From Pantoea conspicua (GTDB taxonomy: Bacteria > Pseudomonadota > Gammaproteobacteria > Enterobacterales > Enterobacteriaceae), in the NCBI RefSeq assembly GCF_002095315.1, contig NZ_MLFN01000037.1:1-42027 (forward strand): a stretch of DNA of 42,027 bases. The letters run 5' to 3'. Below the pieces are notes generated by a model. It made no database searches, was not told where the DNA came from, and was given only the letters and a program-made list of their open reading frames with translations. Of the stretch, positions 28,648-39,235 are shown one piece after another (the stretch's first letter is position 1; the number at the start of each line of letters is the position of its first letter). The position numbers were made by a program, and so were the translations under genes.

Positions 28648-29328
28648 ATGAAAATCCTGCTTGTAGATGATGACGTTGAATTAGGCACTATGTTAAGCCA
28701 GTACCTGATCGCTGAAGGGTTCGATGCGCAGCTGGTATTAACCGGCAGCGCCGGAGTGCAGGGCGCGCTGTCCGGAGAATATACCGCGATGATTCTGGAT
28801 ATTATGCTGCCGGACATGAGCGGTATCGATGTGCTGCGTCAGGTGCGGCAGAACAGCCGTTTGCCGGTGATTATGCTGACCGCCAAAGGCGATAACATCG
28901 ATCGGGTGATTGGGCTGGAGATGGGCGCGGATGATTACATGCCGAAACCCTGCTATCCGCGTGAACTGGTGGCCCGTCTGCGTGCGGTGCTGCGTCGTTT
29001 CGAAGAGCAGGCGCCGCAGCCTGACACCAAAGAGCCGCTGCGCTGGCGCGAACTGACGCTGAATCCCGCCACCCGCATCACCGAATGGCAGGGCAAAGCG
29101 TTTGATCTGACAGCGTCAGAATTTAACCTGCTGGATCTGCTGCTACGTGCGCCGGATCGGGTGGTATCGAAAGATGAACTATCAGAAAAGGGCCTGGGCC
29201 GTCCGCGTGAAGCCTATGACCGCAGCGTCGATGTTCACATCAGCAACATCCGCCAGAAGTTAAGCGCCTTAACCGCTGACAGCATCAATATCGAGACCGT
29301 ACGCAGTATTGGTTACCGTATTCGATGA
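28648..29328 (+). CDS. OmpR-family response regulator, CpxR-like
   Basis: 226 residues. The receiver domain has the acidic triad (LLVDDDVE, residues 6-9), phospho-acceptor Asp51 in MILDIMLPDMSGID, Thr78 in MLTAKG and Lys100 in DDYMPKPCYPRELVARL. The winged-helix output domain follows, with LTASEFNLLDLLL and DRSVDVHISNIRQKL, ending TVRSIGYRIR. It most resembles CpxR (DRAIDMHISNLRRKL in E. coli), but differs enough to be a paralogue, so I give no symbol. The unusual Cys in MPKPCY replaces the usual Phe. AGAGAT precedes the ATG. Its stop overlaps the kinase start (ATGA), so the pair is translationally coupled. Confidence 0.9.
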   Translation: MKILLVDDDVELGTMLSQYLIAEGFDAQLVLTGSAGVQGALSGEYTAMILDIMLPDMSGIDVLRQVRQNSRLPVIMLTAKGDNIDRVIGLEMGADDYMPKPCYPRELVARLRAVLRRFEEQAPQPDTKEPLRWRELTLNPATRITEWQGKAFDLTASEFNLLDLLLRAPDRVVSKDELSEKGLGRPREAYDRSVDVHISNIRQKLSALTADSINIETVRSIGYRIR

Positions 29329-30674
29329 AGCAAAGCTACCGTGGACGGATGTTCTGGAAGATCCTGATCGGCTTCTGGGTGGTGTTCGTTATCATGAGCC
29401 AGCTAATCTGGCTGGGCTTTTCCCTCTCCGGTAAACGGCATGAGCCGCCTGAGATTGTCGCTATTCGTCGCACCGTCGATCTGCAAATGGCCTCGGCGGT
29501 TTCGGTGCTGGAGCGCGGCGGGCCTGACGCACTGGAAGATATGATGGCGGGCTGGGAGCCTAACGATCGCCAGTTTTTTACCGTTACCCAGCATTCCCGA
29601 ACCGGACTTCAGTCAAACCTGCCCGAGCGGCTGAATTTACCGTTCGAAGGACCGATACCTGATCAGGTCGTACGCTGGGTACAGGGTGCGGACGGCAAAG
29701 AGTATGAGTTGCGTTACAACATCAAGGGCATGCGCGAAGACAGCAACCTGAATATGATGCCGCGCAAGTTCCTTAATATCCCCGAGCCGATGTTTGTCTT
29801 TGCCGGTTCGGTCGGACTGCTGTTCAGCCTGCTGCTGGCCTGGAACCTGACGCGGCCGATGCGTCAACTGTGTGAAGGTTTTTCCCGGGTTGCAGAGGGC
29901 GATTTAAGCGTGCGGCTGTTTCCCATGATGCGTAAACGGCACGACGAGATTTCCAACGTGGCAGAAGCCTTCGATGCGATGGTGGAACGGCTGGAGACGC
30001 TGGTGCGGGCGCGCGAAGAACTGCTGCACGATATCTCCCATGAGCTACGCTCACCGCTGGCGCGGCTGCAGCTGGCCACCGGACTGGCGCGTCAGACGCC
30101 GGAAAGCGTCGGCAGTTCGCTCGATCGGATTGATGAGGAGGCGCGTCGGCTGGATAAGATGATCGGCGAGTTGTTAACCCTGTCGCGCGCTGAACATGAA
30201 AGCATCCCGGATGAGCAATACTTTGACCTGACCGGTTTACTCGATGCGGTAGTGACCGATGTCCGCTATGAAGCACAAATTCCTGGGGTCAGGGTTGAGT
30301 TTCTGGTGGATAAGGCCGCCGATTACACCGTTCGTGGTAACGCGGAGTTGATACGGCGCGGTGTTGAAAATGTGCTGCGAAATGCGCTGCGCTTTTCACT
30401 GCCTGGCCAGCAAATTGAGGTTCAATTGAGCGCGGAACAGCAGTGGCTGGCGATTCGGGTACGGGATCAGGGACCGGGCGTGGATGAAGAGAAGTTATCC
30501 AGCATCTTCGACCCGTTTGTCCGGGTCAACTCCCCACTGATGGGCAAAGGCTATGGTCTGGGGCTGGCTATCGTGCGCAAAGTCGTGCTGGCACATCATG
30601 GTGAAGTGAAAGCGGTTAACCGACCTGAAGGTGGTCTGGAACTGACGCTGCGTCTGCCACGCTGGCAGCCCTGA
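29325..30674 (+). CDS. Sensor histidine kinase, CpxA-like
   Basis: 449 residues. A first membrane span lies at about residues 11-34, followed by a periplasmic domain of about 120 residues. A second span lies at about 154-175, then a HAMP linker (NLTRPMRQLCEGFSRVAEGDLSVR). The dimerisation box is ELLHDISHELRSPLARLQLA with phospho-His239. The ATPase domain has an N-box (RRGVENVLRNALRFS), RVRDQGPGVDEEKL, IFDPFVRV and GYGLGLAIVRKVV. The architecture matches CpxA, but the sensor domain shows no ligand signature I recognise. No CpxP-like inhibitor gene is adjacent. The pair sits between cysM and crr, where E. coli has pdxK and yfeK. Confidence 0.9.
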   Translation: MKQSYRGRMFWKILIGFWVVFVIMSQLIWLGFSLSGKRHEPPEIVAIRRTVDLQMASAVSVLERGGPDALEDMMAGWEPNDRQFFTVTQHSRTGLQSNLPERLNLPFEGPIPDQVVRWVQGADGKEYELRYNIKGMREDSNLNMMPRKFLNIPEPMFVFAGSVGLLFSLLLAWNLTRPMRQLCEGFSRVAEGDLSVRLFPMMRKRHDEISNVAEAFDAMVERLETLVRAREELLHDISHELRSPLARLQLATGLARQTPESVGSSLDRIDEEARRLDKMIGELLTLSRAEHESIPDEQYFDLTGLLDAVVTDVRYEAQIPGVRVEFLVDKAADYTVRGNAELIRRGVENVLRNALRFSLPGQQIEVQLSAEQQWLAIRVRDQGPGVDEEKLSSIFDPFVRVNSPLMGKGYGLGLAIVRKVVLAHHGEVKAVNRPEGGLELTLRLPRWQP

Positions 30675-30692
30675 GCGTTTCCGTTTACCAGA

Positions 30693-30726
30693 AACCATAA
30701 CGGCACCCTGAGGTGCCGTTATGGTT
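30693..30726. terminator. Long perfect inverted repeat between the kinase and crr
   Basis: Fifteen-bp perfect arms AACCATAACGGCACC / GGTGCCGTTATGGTT with a 4-base loop, between convergent genes. Neither side has a proper T-run (TTTCTGG on the minus strand), so it is a probable bidirectional terminator or 3'-end stabiliser for the crr message. Confidence 0.6.
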
Positions 30727-30738
30727 AATCATTGACGC

Positions 30739-31239
30739 TTACTTTTTGATGCGGATAACCGGGGTTTCGCCGACGGTGACCTGGCCAGACAGCTTAATCA
30801 ATTCCTTGATTTCATCCATGTTGGAGATGACAACCGGTGTCAGGGTTGATTTTGCTTTCTCTTCCAGCAGCGGTAAATCGAACTCGATAACCACATCGCC
30901 TTTTTTGACCTTCTGGCCTTCTTCAGCGATACGTTTGAAGCCTTCACCTTTCAGTTCAACCGTATCGATACCGAAGTGGACAAACAGCTCAATGCCGTTG
31001 TCTGACTCGATCGAAAAAGCGTGATTAGTTTCAAAAATCTTGCCGATAGTACCATCAACAGGCGCGACCATCTTGTTGCCGCTCGGTTTGATCGCAATAC
31101 CGTCGCCCACGATTTTTTCTGCAAACACCACATCTGGTACGTCTTCAATATTCACGATTTCGCCTGACAGAGGCGCTACGATATCAATTGTCCCAGCGCT
31201 ATCTGTTTTTTCGCCAAAAAGTTTAGAAAACAAACCCAT
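30739..31239 (-). CDS. crr: PTS glucose-specific EIIA component (Crr)
   Basis: 166 residues (E. coli 169). Soluble EIIA-Glc accepts phosphate from HPr, passes it to EIICB-Glc and controls adenylate cyclase and inducer exclusion. The phosphorylated histidine is His88 in [13 protein letters not shown], supported by His73 in TNHAFSIES. The N-terminal amphipathic MGLFSKLFG, the membrane-anchoring end in E. coli, is retained. The start has a good AGGAGA site. It is the last gene of the ptsH-ptsI-crr operon, 42 bases after ptsI. Confidence 0.98.
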   Translation of the reverse strand: MGLFSKLFGEKTDSAGTIDIVAPLSGEIVNIEDVPDVVFAEKIVGDGIAIKPSGNKMVAPVDGTIGKIFETNHAFSIESDNGIELFVHFGIDTVELKGEGFKRIAEEGQKVKKGDVVIEFDLPLLEEKAKSTLTPVVISNMDEIKELIKLSGQVTVGETPVIRIKK

Positions 31240-31281
31240 GATCTTCTCCTAAGCAGTAATTTGGGGCCAGCATCTCGCAGA

Positions 31282-33009
31282 TTAGCAGAGCGTTTTTTCT
31301 TTGATGAACTTGTTAACCAGGTTCATCAAATCATCCGCTGTCGGTTGAGCCAGTGCCTGCTCCGCCAATGCCTTCGCATCTTCGAAATTAGTATTACGAA
31401 TGATTTTCTTGATGCCAGGGATAGAAATGGCACTCATGCTGAACTCGTCCAGCCCCATTCCCAGTAACAGTAGTGTAGCACGTTCATCACCTGCCAGCTC
31501 ACCACACATGCCAGTCCATTTGCCTTCAGCGTGAGATGCATCAATGACTTGCTTGATTAAGTTAAGCACTGACGGCGTCATTGGATTGTACAGGTGCGAG
31601 ATCAAATCATTACCACGATCGACCGCCAGAGTATACTGGGTCAGGTCGTTGGTCCCGATACTGAAGAAGTCGACTTCTTTCGCCAGATGGTGAGCAATCA
31701 CGGCAGAAGCCGGTGTTTCCACCATGATGCCGACCTCAATGCTCTCATCAAACGCTTTGCCTTCTTCACGCAGCTGGGCTTTCAGCAACTCCAGTTCCGC
31801 TTTCAGGCTGCGCACTTCTTCAACCGAAATAATCATCGGGAACATGATGCGCAGTTTGCCGAATGACGAGGCACGCAGGATTGCACGCAGCTGAGCATGC
31901 AGAATCTCTTTGCGGTCCATGGCGATACGAATCGCGCGCCAGCCGAGGAACGGGTTCTCTTCTTTTGGCAGGTTCATGTACGGCAGATCTTTGTCGCCGC
32001 CGATGTCCATGGTACGCACGATCACTGCCTGCGAGCCCATTGCTTCAGCCACGGCTTTGTATGCCTGGAACTGCTCTTCTTCGCCTGGCAGCGAGTCACG
32101 GTCCATGAACAGGAACTCGGTGCGGTAGAGGCCCACACCTTCGGCACCGTTACGCTCAGCACCGGCGATATCGCGGACGGTACCGATGTTAGCGCACACT
32201 TCTACCTGATGACCGTCCAGCGTGACCGCGGGCAGATCTTTCAGTTTGGCTAACTCATGTTTTTCAGTCAGATACTGCGTCTGTACTGCTTTCAGCTCTT
32301 CCTGAAGGGCTTCAGAAGGATTGACGTGAATGGCATTGTTAACGCCATCCAGAATCAGGAAGTCGCCGTTTTTGATGTTGGCGGTGACGTTACCGGTACC
32401 CACAATGGCCGGAATCTCCAGCGAACGCGCCATGATCGAGGTGTGCGAGGTGCGGCCACCTAAATCAGTAATAAAGCCCAGCACCTTTTTCAGGTTCAGC
32501 TGTGCGGTTTCTGACGGCGTTAAATCTTTGGCCACCAGAATGGATTCGTCCTGAATGGCGCTCAGGTCAACGATATGCAGACCCAGGATGTTCTGCAGCA
32601 GACGTTTACCGATGTCACGGACGTCAGCCGCACGCTCTTTCAGGTATTCATCGTCTAACTCTTCCAGCGCTTTCGCCTGGCCATCAATCACAGAGTAGGC
32701 AGCGGCGTCAGCAGAGGCGTGATCTTTTTTGATCAGGTCGATGATTTCCTGCTCCAGCTCTTCATCTTCCAGCAACATGATGTGGCCTTCGAAGATGGCG
32801 GCTTTCTCTTCACCGAGGGTTTCACCCGCTTTGACGCGAATCGCTTCCAGTTGTACTGCCGCCTTGCTGCGGCCATCGAGGAAGCGCTGAACTTCCTGCT
32901 CAACCTGGTCATCAGAAATCTTCTTGCGGTTGATGACGATCTCGTCTTCTTTCAGCAGCAGTGCTTTGCCGAAAGCGATACCTGGTGATGCTAAAATGCC
33001 TGAAATCAT
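31282..33009 (-). CDS. ptsI: PTS enzyme I (phosphoenolpyruvate-protein phosphotransferase)
   Basis: 575 residues, the same length as E. coli EI. It takes phosphate from PEP and gives it to HPr. The phosphorylated residue is His189 in [13 protein letters not shown]. The PEP-binding domain includes [42 protein letters not shown] and the catalytic Cys in GMCGELAGD. The start follows AAGGTAAGG. The gap to ptsH is 161 bases, much longer than the short gap in E. coli, and contains a perfect hairpin (33092-33110). Confidence 0.98.
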   Translation of the reverse strand: MISGILASPGIAFGKALLLKEDEIVINRKKISDDQVEQEVQRFLDGRSKAAVQLEAIRVKAGETLGEEKAAIFEGHIMLLEDEELEQEIIDLIKKDHASADAAAYSVIDGQAKALEELDDEYLKERAADVRDIGKRLLQNILGLHIVDLSAIQDESILVAKDLTPSETAQLNLKKVLGFITDLGGRTSHTSIMARSLEIPAIVGTGNVTANIKNGDFLILDGVNNAIHVNPSEALQEELKAVQTQYLTEKHELAKLKDLPAVTLDGHQVEVCANIGTVRDIAGAERNGAEGVGLYRTEFLFMDRDSLPGEEEQFQAYKAVAEAMGSQAVIVRTMDIGGDKDLPYMNLPKEENPFLGWRAIRIAMDRKEILHAQLRAILRASSFGKLRIMFPMIISVEEVRSLKAELELLKAQLREEGKAFDESIEVGIMVETPASAVIAHHLAKEVDFFSIGTNDLTQYTLAVDRGNDLISHLYNPMTPSVLNLIKQVIDASHAEGKWTGMCGELAGDERATLLLLGMGLDEFSMSAISIPGIKKIIRNTNFEDAKALAEQALAQPTADDLMNLVNKFIKEKTLC

Positions 33010-33091
33010 AACCTTACCTTTTAATCACGATGGCTGATTGGACTCTTTGCGGTGCCATTGTCGCGGGACACGTACTCTACGGAAGCAATTA

Positions 33092-33110
33092 CGCGGACAG
33101 ATTGTCCGCG
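33092..33110 (-). repeat. Perfect hairpin in the ptsH-ptsI spacer
   Basis: CGCGGACA / TGTCCGCG, 8-bp perfect arms with a 3-base loop, no T-run on the minus strand. It lies between two genes that must be made in different amounts, so a partial terminator, attenuator or RNase-resistant 3' end of a short ptsH message is plausible. Confidence 0.55.
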
Positions 33111-33170
33111 ATCAAGATGTTTGCACTCAATGGCGCAGAGGAGTCGATTTGCTGGAAAGCTGAGCGGAAA

Positions 33171-33428
33171 TTATTCCAGTTCAGCCATCAGTTTGACCAG
33201 ATGCTCAACTGCTTTTTGCTCGTCTTCACCTTCCGCGGAAAGGGTCACGACAGTCCCCTGAGTTAAACCCAGCGTCTGCAGTTTAAACAGGCTTTTTGCG
33301 CTCGCTGATTTACCGTTAGAGGTCACGGTAATTTCTGACTGGAAAGCTTTGGCTTCTTTTACGAATTGCGCAGCTGGGCGAGTATGCAGACCGTTTGGTG
33401 CGGTAATGGTAACTTCTTGCTGGAACAT
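33171..33428 (-). CDS. ptsH: PTS phosphocarrier HPr
   Basis: 85 residues, identical in length to E. coli HPr. The phosphorylated residue is His15 in [14 protein letters not shown]; Ser46 lies in [11 protein letters not shown]. It carries phosphate from EI to the sugar-specific EIIA proteins. It is first in the minus-strand ptsH-ptsI-crr operon. GGGGAA lies upstream of the ATG. The 5' region holds two promoter-like segments described separately. Confidence 0.98.
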   Translation of the reverse strand: MFQQEVTITAPNGLHTRPAAQFVKEAKAFQSEITVTSNGKSASAKSLFKLQTLGLTQGTVVTLSAEGEDEQKAVEHLVKLMAELE

Positions 33429-33466
33429 TCTATTTCCCCAACGTTATCAGGATGAGTGTTTTGGAT

Positions 33467-33500
33467 CTAAAGTCTAGCCTGGAGCCGTCACTTTAGCCTG
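33467..33500 (-). promoter_or_regulatory. Conserved proximal pts promoter block
   Basis: Inverted repeat CTAAAGT (33467-33473) / ACTTTAG (33490-33496) with TAGACT between (minus strand), resembling the proximal ptsH promoter of E. coli. It ends about 40 bases before the ptsH ATG. Exact -35/-10 assignment is uncertain. Confidence 0.45.
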
Positions 33501-33600
33501 TGTAGGTGCGCGGGTATAGCGTCATGCTGACCAACGACGCGCATGAATGAATTTTTCAATTCCGTTGCGTGTCAAAAACGATTCTACACGTCACCGGGTA

Positions 33601-33629
33601 ATTATGCCGTTAATCGCCGTTTCGCCAAA
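33601..33629 (-). promoter_or_regulatory. Candidate distal pts promoter
   Basis: On the minus strand TTTGGC (33624-33629) and CATAAT (33601-33606) are spaced by 17 bases. The same CATAAT context (GGCATAAT) is found in the E. coli pts leader as I recall it. Cra and CRP act near here in E. coli, but I cannot point to a strong CRP site. Confidence 0.4.
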
Positions 33630-33763
33630 TCTGTAAATCGATTCAGCTTGATCCACTTCAAAGAGGGATTAATTTCAGGCATCGAAATAATTGGCAGTCT
33701 AAATACCAGAGCCACGTCACTGAAATCAATCTGCCTGGTGGTGAAAGTGAGATCTGCACCACA

Positions 33764-33791
33764 AAAAAGCACCCATTCGGGTGCTTTTTTG
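33764..33791 (-). terminator. Bidirectional terminator after cysK
   Basis: Perfect 12-bp inverted repeat AAAAAAGCACCC / GGGTGCTTTTTT with a 4-base loop. A-run and T-run on the two sides let it work in both directions. It lies 22 bases after the cysK stop. Confidence 0.9.
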
Positions 33792-33813
33792 GTCATTTTC
33801 AGACTTCCGACCG

Positions 33814-34785
33814 TTACTGCTGCAGCTCTTTTTCGGTGAAGAGATCGGCAAACAGAGCGGTGCTCAGGTAGCGTTCTCCGGAAGAGGGGAGAATCACCAC
33901 GATGTTCTTATTGGCGAAGGCTTCGTCTTCCTGCAGTTTCAGCGCCGCAGCCACCGCAGCACCGGATGAGATACCGGCCAGGATACCTTCTTCTTCCATA
34001 AGCTGGCGGGCAGTACTGATAGCCTCTTCGTTGCTGATAGCAATCACCCGATCAATCAGGTTCAGGTCAAGGTTACCCGGAATGAAACCGGCACCGATGC
34101 CCTGAATTTTATGCGGACCGGGTTTGATCTCCTCACCGGCCAGCGCCTGGGCAATCACAGGGGAGTCGGTGGGTTCAACCGCCACTGAAATCAAATCCTT
34201 TTTGCCTTTGGTATTCTTGATGTAGCGGCTCACGCCGGTCAGCGTACCGCCGGTGCCGACGCCAGCAATAAACACATCGACTTCGCCATCGGTGTCTTCC
34301 CAGATTTCGGGGCCGGTGGTTTTTTCATGGATTTCCGGGTTCGCCGGATTGCTGAACTGCTGCAGCAGCACATATTTATCCGGATTACTGGCGACAATCT
34401 CTTCGGCTTTGCCGATAGCGCCTTTCATGCCTTTGGCACCTTCGGTCAGCACCAGCTGAGCGCCCAGCGCTTTCAGCAGCTTACGACGCTCAACCGACAT
34501 GGTTTCCGGCATGGTCAGCGTCAGTTTGTAACCGCGCGCCGCGGCTACATAAGCCAGCGCGATACCGGTATTACCGCTGGTCGGTTCAACCAGCTCAACA
34601 CCCGGTTTCAGAATGCCACGTTTCTCTGCGTCCCAAATCATATTGGCACCGATACGGCATTTCACGCTGAAGCTCGGGTTACGGGATTCAACTTTCGCAA
34701 GGATGCGGCCGTTACCGATGCGGTTCAGTCGAACCAGCGGCGTATGACCAATTGTCAAAGAGTTGTCTTCATAGATCTTACTCAT
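33814..34785 (-). CDS. cysK: Cysteine synthase A (O-acetylserine sulfhydrylase A) CysK
   Basis: 323 residues, the same length as E. coli CysK, the main enzyme making cysteine from O-acetylserine and sulfide; it also binds CysE. The PLP lysine is Lys42 in [17 protein letters not shown] and [15 protein letters not shown] are conserved, and the C-terminal half carries [16 protein letters not shown] at 34825-34830 (minus strand) could be its -10. In enterobacteria cysK is CysB-activated. It lies downstream of cysZ on the same strand with a 140-base gap and ends in a strong terminator. Confidence 0.97.
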   Translation of the reverse strand: MSKIYEDNSLTIGHTPLVRLNRIGNGRILAKVESRNPSFSVKCRIGANMIWDAEKRGILKPGVELVEPTSGNTGIALAYVAAARGYKLTLTMPETMSVERRKLLKALGAQLVLTEGAKGMKGAIGKAEEIVASNPDKYVLLQQFSNPANPEIHEKTTGPEIWEDTDGEVDVFIAGVGTGGTLTGVSRYIKNTKGKKDLISVAVEPTDSPVIAQALAGEEIKPGPHKIQGIGAGFIPGNLDLNLIDRVIAISNEEAISTARQLMEEEGILAGISSGAAVAAALKLQEDEAFANKNIVVILPSSGERYLSTALFADLFTEKELQQ

Positions 34786-34925
34786 AGCCTGCCCTTAACT
34801 GTATGAATTATTGGGAACCCTCTGAGCATACCTGTTCTGCCTGGGTGCGGAAGGAAAGAAATCGCATATCTATATTTCAGCCGGCAATAAGCCCTGCAAA
34901 AAGAGCATAAGGCTGGCTAACAGAA

Positions 34926-35693
34926 TTAACGCACCCCGGTGCGAGCCAGCTGTGGCCGATAGCGATCAACCCACATTGCCGTGGCCCCGCAAACAGCAAC
35001 CGGCATGATGGCGAGGTTAAGAATCGGAATCATGGTGAACAGACTAATCAGTGCGCCAAACTGCATGTTAGCGGTTTTGTGCTGTCGCAAGGCGTTGCGC
35101 ATCTGCTGGAAAGGGACTTTATGGTTATCGAACGGGTAATCGCAATATTGCACTGACAGCATCCAGGCGCTGAACAGGAACCAGAGCACGGGCGCCACGG
35201 TCTGACCAAAGCCGGGAATAAAGTAGAGTAGCAGCAGGCCGATAGCGCGCGGCAGGTAGTAGCCCAGCTTTTGCAGCTCACGCTTCATAATTCGCGGCAC
35301 ATCTTTAACCAGTCCGACCCAGCCGCTATCGGGGAGCGGCTTACCGGTCAGACGTCCCTCAAGCTGCTCGGCCAGCAGGCCACAGAAGGGCGCGGCGATC
35401 AGGTTCGCCAGCGTTGAGAAGAAGTAGCTAAACACCAGCACAATGGCAATCACCGACAGCGGCCACAACAGATAGCTCAGCCACTGTAGCCAGTCGGGAA
35501 TATGGGCCATCAATCGTGGGATCCAGTCGCCCAGGCGATAAAATAGCCAGGTAAAGGCACCACCCAGCATTACAATGTTAATCAGCAACGGCATCACCAC
35601 AAAACGCCGGATGACAGGCAAACGCACCAGTTTCCATCCCTGGCTGAAATAGTGCACACCGTTAAAATCTGAGACGGAATTCTCAAGCGCCAT
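34926..35693 (-). CDS. cysZ: Sulfate transporter CysZ
   Basis: 255 residues (E. coli 253). CysZ is an inner-membrane protein that admits sulfate for cysteine synthesis. The protein is highly hydrophobic, with strong spans near residues 30-50 and 70-100 ([21 protein letters not shown]), and further ones near 145-170 and 205-230. [28 protein letters not shown] near the start and [21 protein letters not shown] are family landmarks. It sits beside cysK, consistent with a common sulfur regulon. It is divergent from zipA. Confidence 0.95.
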   Translation of the reverse strand: MALENSVSDFNGVHYFSQGWKLVRLPVIRRFVVMPLLINIVMLGGAFTWLFYRLGDWIPRLMAHIPDWLQWLSYLLWPLSVIAIVLVFSYFFSTLANLIAAPFCGLLAEQLEGRLTGKPLPDSGWVGLVKDVPRIMKRELQKLGYYLPRAIGLLLLYFIPGFGQTVAPVLWFLFSAWMLSVQYCDYPFDNHKVPFQQMRNALRQHKTANMQFGALISLFTMIPILNLAIMPVAVCGATAMWVDRYRPQLARTGVR

Positions 35694-35831
35694 AAAGCCA
35701 AATCTCCTGAAGATGTTGAGGCGCGACTACTATAACCTGGCTTTTTCTGCTGACCATCTGCCGTTTGGGTAAAAAAGCAGCGGGAAAGCGTCGACAGGCT
35801 ATCTTATTTGTCAGAAAAATCCTGTACAGAC

Positions 35832-35860
35832 TTGCACTTGTCTGGCAGGGCAAATACAGT
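35832..35860 (+). promoter_or_regulatory. Candidate sigma-70 promoter for zipA
   Basis: TTGCAC (35832-35837) and TACAGT (35855-35860) with a 17-base spacer, matching 3 and 4 of 6 consensus positions. It ends about 52 bases before the zipA ATG. Confidence 0.4.
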
Positions 35861-35912
35861 TAGAGGATAAAGTTTGCCGCGGTGGCAAGGTATTGGAACA
35901 ACAGAGAATACA

Positions 35913-36893
35913 ATGATGCAGGATTTGCGTCTGATATTAATCGTTGTTGGTGCGATCGCCATTATAGCGCTCCTTCTTCACGGGCTGTGGACCAGCCGAA
36001 AAGAGCGCTCGTCAGTGTTCCGCGATCGCCCGCACAAACGTCTTAAACAACGTGATGAAAATGATGAGCAGGACCTGATTGACGACGAGGACGACGGCGT
36101 TGGTGAGGTCCGTGTACGCCCTGAGCGCCCGACTCATCAGGAACCGCGTTTCGATGAAATTCGTGATTCACAGCCACAAGCGCCGCGTAAAGCCGCGCCC
36201 GCCGAGCCTGTGCGTCAATCTGCGCCGCGACCTGCAGCTGACAGCGATCCGCTGTTCGATACTGCACCGCAGCCTGAACCTCAGCCGCGTCCTGAGCCGG
36301 TTCGTCAGCCGCAGCCTGCGACCACCTTTGTCGCACCGCCGGTACAGGCTGACCCGCTGCTCGATTTAGATCCGCTGGAGTCGGTACAGCCTGAACCGCA
36401 ATATCAGGCTGAACCTGAACCGCAGTCTGAGGTGATTGCGACGCCAGCGCCTGAAACCAAAGCGCCCGCAGAGAAGCCTAAAGAAGCGGTGCTGGTATTG
36501 CATGTGGCCGCGCACTCTGGTGGCGAACTGAACGGTGAGGCGCTGCTGCAGGGGATTCTGCAGGCGGGTTTCCAGTTTGGCGAAATGAACATTTTCCATC
36601 GTCATCTCAGCCCGGCAGGCAGTGGCCCGGTACTGTTTAGCCTGGCCAACATGGTTAAGCCGGGTTCGTTCAACCCTGACCTGATGACCGACTTCAGCAC
36701 GCCTGGCATCTCAATCTTTATGATGGTGCCTTCGTACGGTGATGCGAACCAGAACTTCAAGCTGATGTTACAGTCGGCGCAGCGTATCGCAGATGATGTC
36801 GGCGGTGTGGTGCTGGATGATGAGCGCCGCATGATGACACCACAGAAGCTGGAAACCTACAAAGCGCGCATTCGCGATGTGGTCGGCGTCTGA
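35913..36893 (+). CDS. zipA: Cell division protein ZipA
   Basis: 326 residues (E. coli 328). ZipA tethers FtsZ to the inner membrane at the division site. The N-terminus [20 protein letters not shown] is the periplasm-out anchor, followed by basic [18 protein letters not shown] and an acidic stretch ([16 protein letters not shown]). A long Pro/Gln/Glu-rich linker follows (about residues 75-190), with repeats of QPEP and EPQ type. The C-terminal FtsZ-binding domain begins near 190 ([20 protein letters not shown]) and includes [22 protein letters not shown]. The ATG at 35913 is chosen because it gives the anchor at the extreme N-terminus. A second ATG follows directly. Confidence 0.95.
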   Translation: MMQDLRLILIVVGAIAIIALLLHGLWTSRKERSSVFRDRPHKRLKQRDENDEQDLIDDEDDGVGEVRVRPERPTHQEPRFDEIRDSQPQAPRKAAPAEPVRQSAPRPAADSDPLFDTAPQPEPQPRPEPVRQPQPATTFVAPPVQADPLLDLDPLESVQPEPQYQAEPEPQSEVIATPAPETKAPAEKPKEAVLVLHVAAHSGGELNGEALLQGILQAGFQFGEMNIFHRHLSPAGSGPVLFSLANMVKPGSFNPDLMTDFSTPGISIFMMVPSYGDANQNFKLMLQSAQRIADDVGGVVLDDERRMMTPQKLETYKARIRDVVGV

Positions 36894-36927
36894 GACCTGT
36901 GCTAACGGTTATCTGAATTGTTAAAAC

Positions 36928-36953
36928 AAACCCCCGCCTGTCGGGGGTTTTTT
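36928..36953 (+). terminator. Terminator between zipA and ligA
   Basis: AAACCCCCG / CGGGGGTTT stem with a 5-base loop and T-run to 36953. It lies 34 bases after the zipA stop and only 15 bases before the ligA ATG. Confidence 0.85.
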
Positions 36954-36959
36954 ATCTGA

Positions 36960-38987
<2,028 letters not shown>

Positions 38988-38988
38988 G

Positions 38989-39207
38989 ATGGATAAACAT
39001 CAGCTGGTGGCGATCGCTAATACCGCGATGCCGTTTGGTAAATATAAAGGGCGGATGCTGATCGATCTGCCTGAACCTTATCTGCTGTGGTTTGCCCGTA
39101 GTGGGGATTTTCCGGCAGGCCAGTTGGGTGAACTGATGCAATTGACGCTGGCGATTAAAATTGAAGGCCTTGAAGGGTTAGTCAAACTGCTCAAGGCCGC
39201 TGATTGA
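38989..39207 (+). CDS. ypeB: YpeB, DUF3820 small protein
   Basis: 72 residues, same length as E. coli YpeB. It has the DUF3820 core MPFGKYKGRMLIDLPEPYLLWFAR (residues 14-37) and an amphipathic C-terminus. The family is found next to exonuclease-like or ligase genes, but its role is unknown. The ATG lies one base after the ligA TGA, so the two are translated together. A strong terminator follows 3 bases after its stop. Confidence 0.92.
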   Translation: MDKHQLVAIANTAMPFGKYKGRMLIDLPEPYLLWFARSGDFPAGQLGELMQLTLAIKIEGLEGLVKLLKAAD

Positions 39208-39209
39208 AC

Positions 39210-39235
39210 CAGCCCGCCTCCGCGGGCTGTTTTTT
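39210..39235 (+). terminator. Terminator after ypeB
   Basis: Perfect 8-bp stem CAGCCCGC / GCGGGCTG with a 4-base loop and six T residues. The convergent yfeH stop lies inside the T-tract, so the ends of both genes are tightly packed. Confidence 0.9.

Larger units (their letters stand above)
33429..33763. other. ptsH leader and promoter region
   Basis: About 335 bases between ptsH and the cysK terminator without a credible gene. Reading on the minus strand it contains a conserved CATAAT region and an inverted repeat block nearer the gene, in the order expected for the multiple promoters (P0, P1) of the E. coli pts operon. From memory, the block AGGCTAAAGT ... AGGCTAGACTTTAG occurs in the E. 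coli pts leader too. A 64-codon frame here is not protein-like. Confidence 0.6.

Noticed and set aside
33602..33796. 64-codon minus-strand frame upstream of ptsH
   Set aside because: It starts across the cysK terminator and covers the pts promoter region; no ribosome site.
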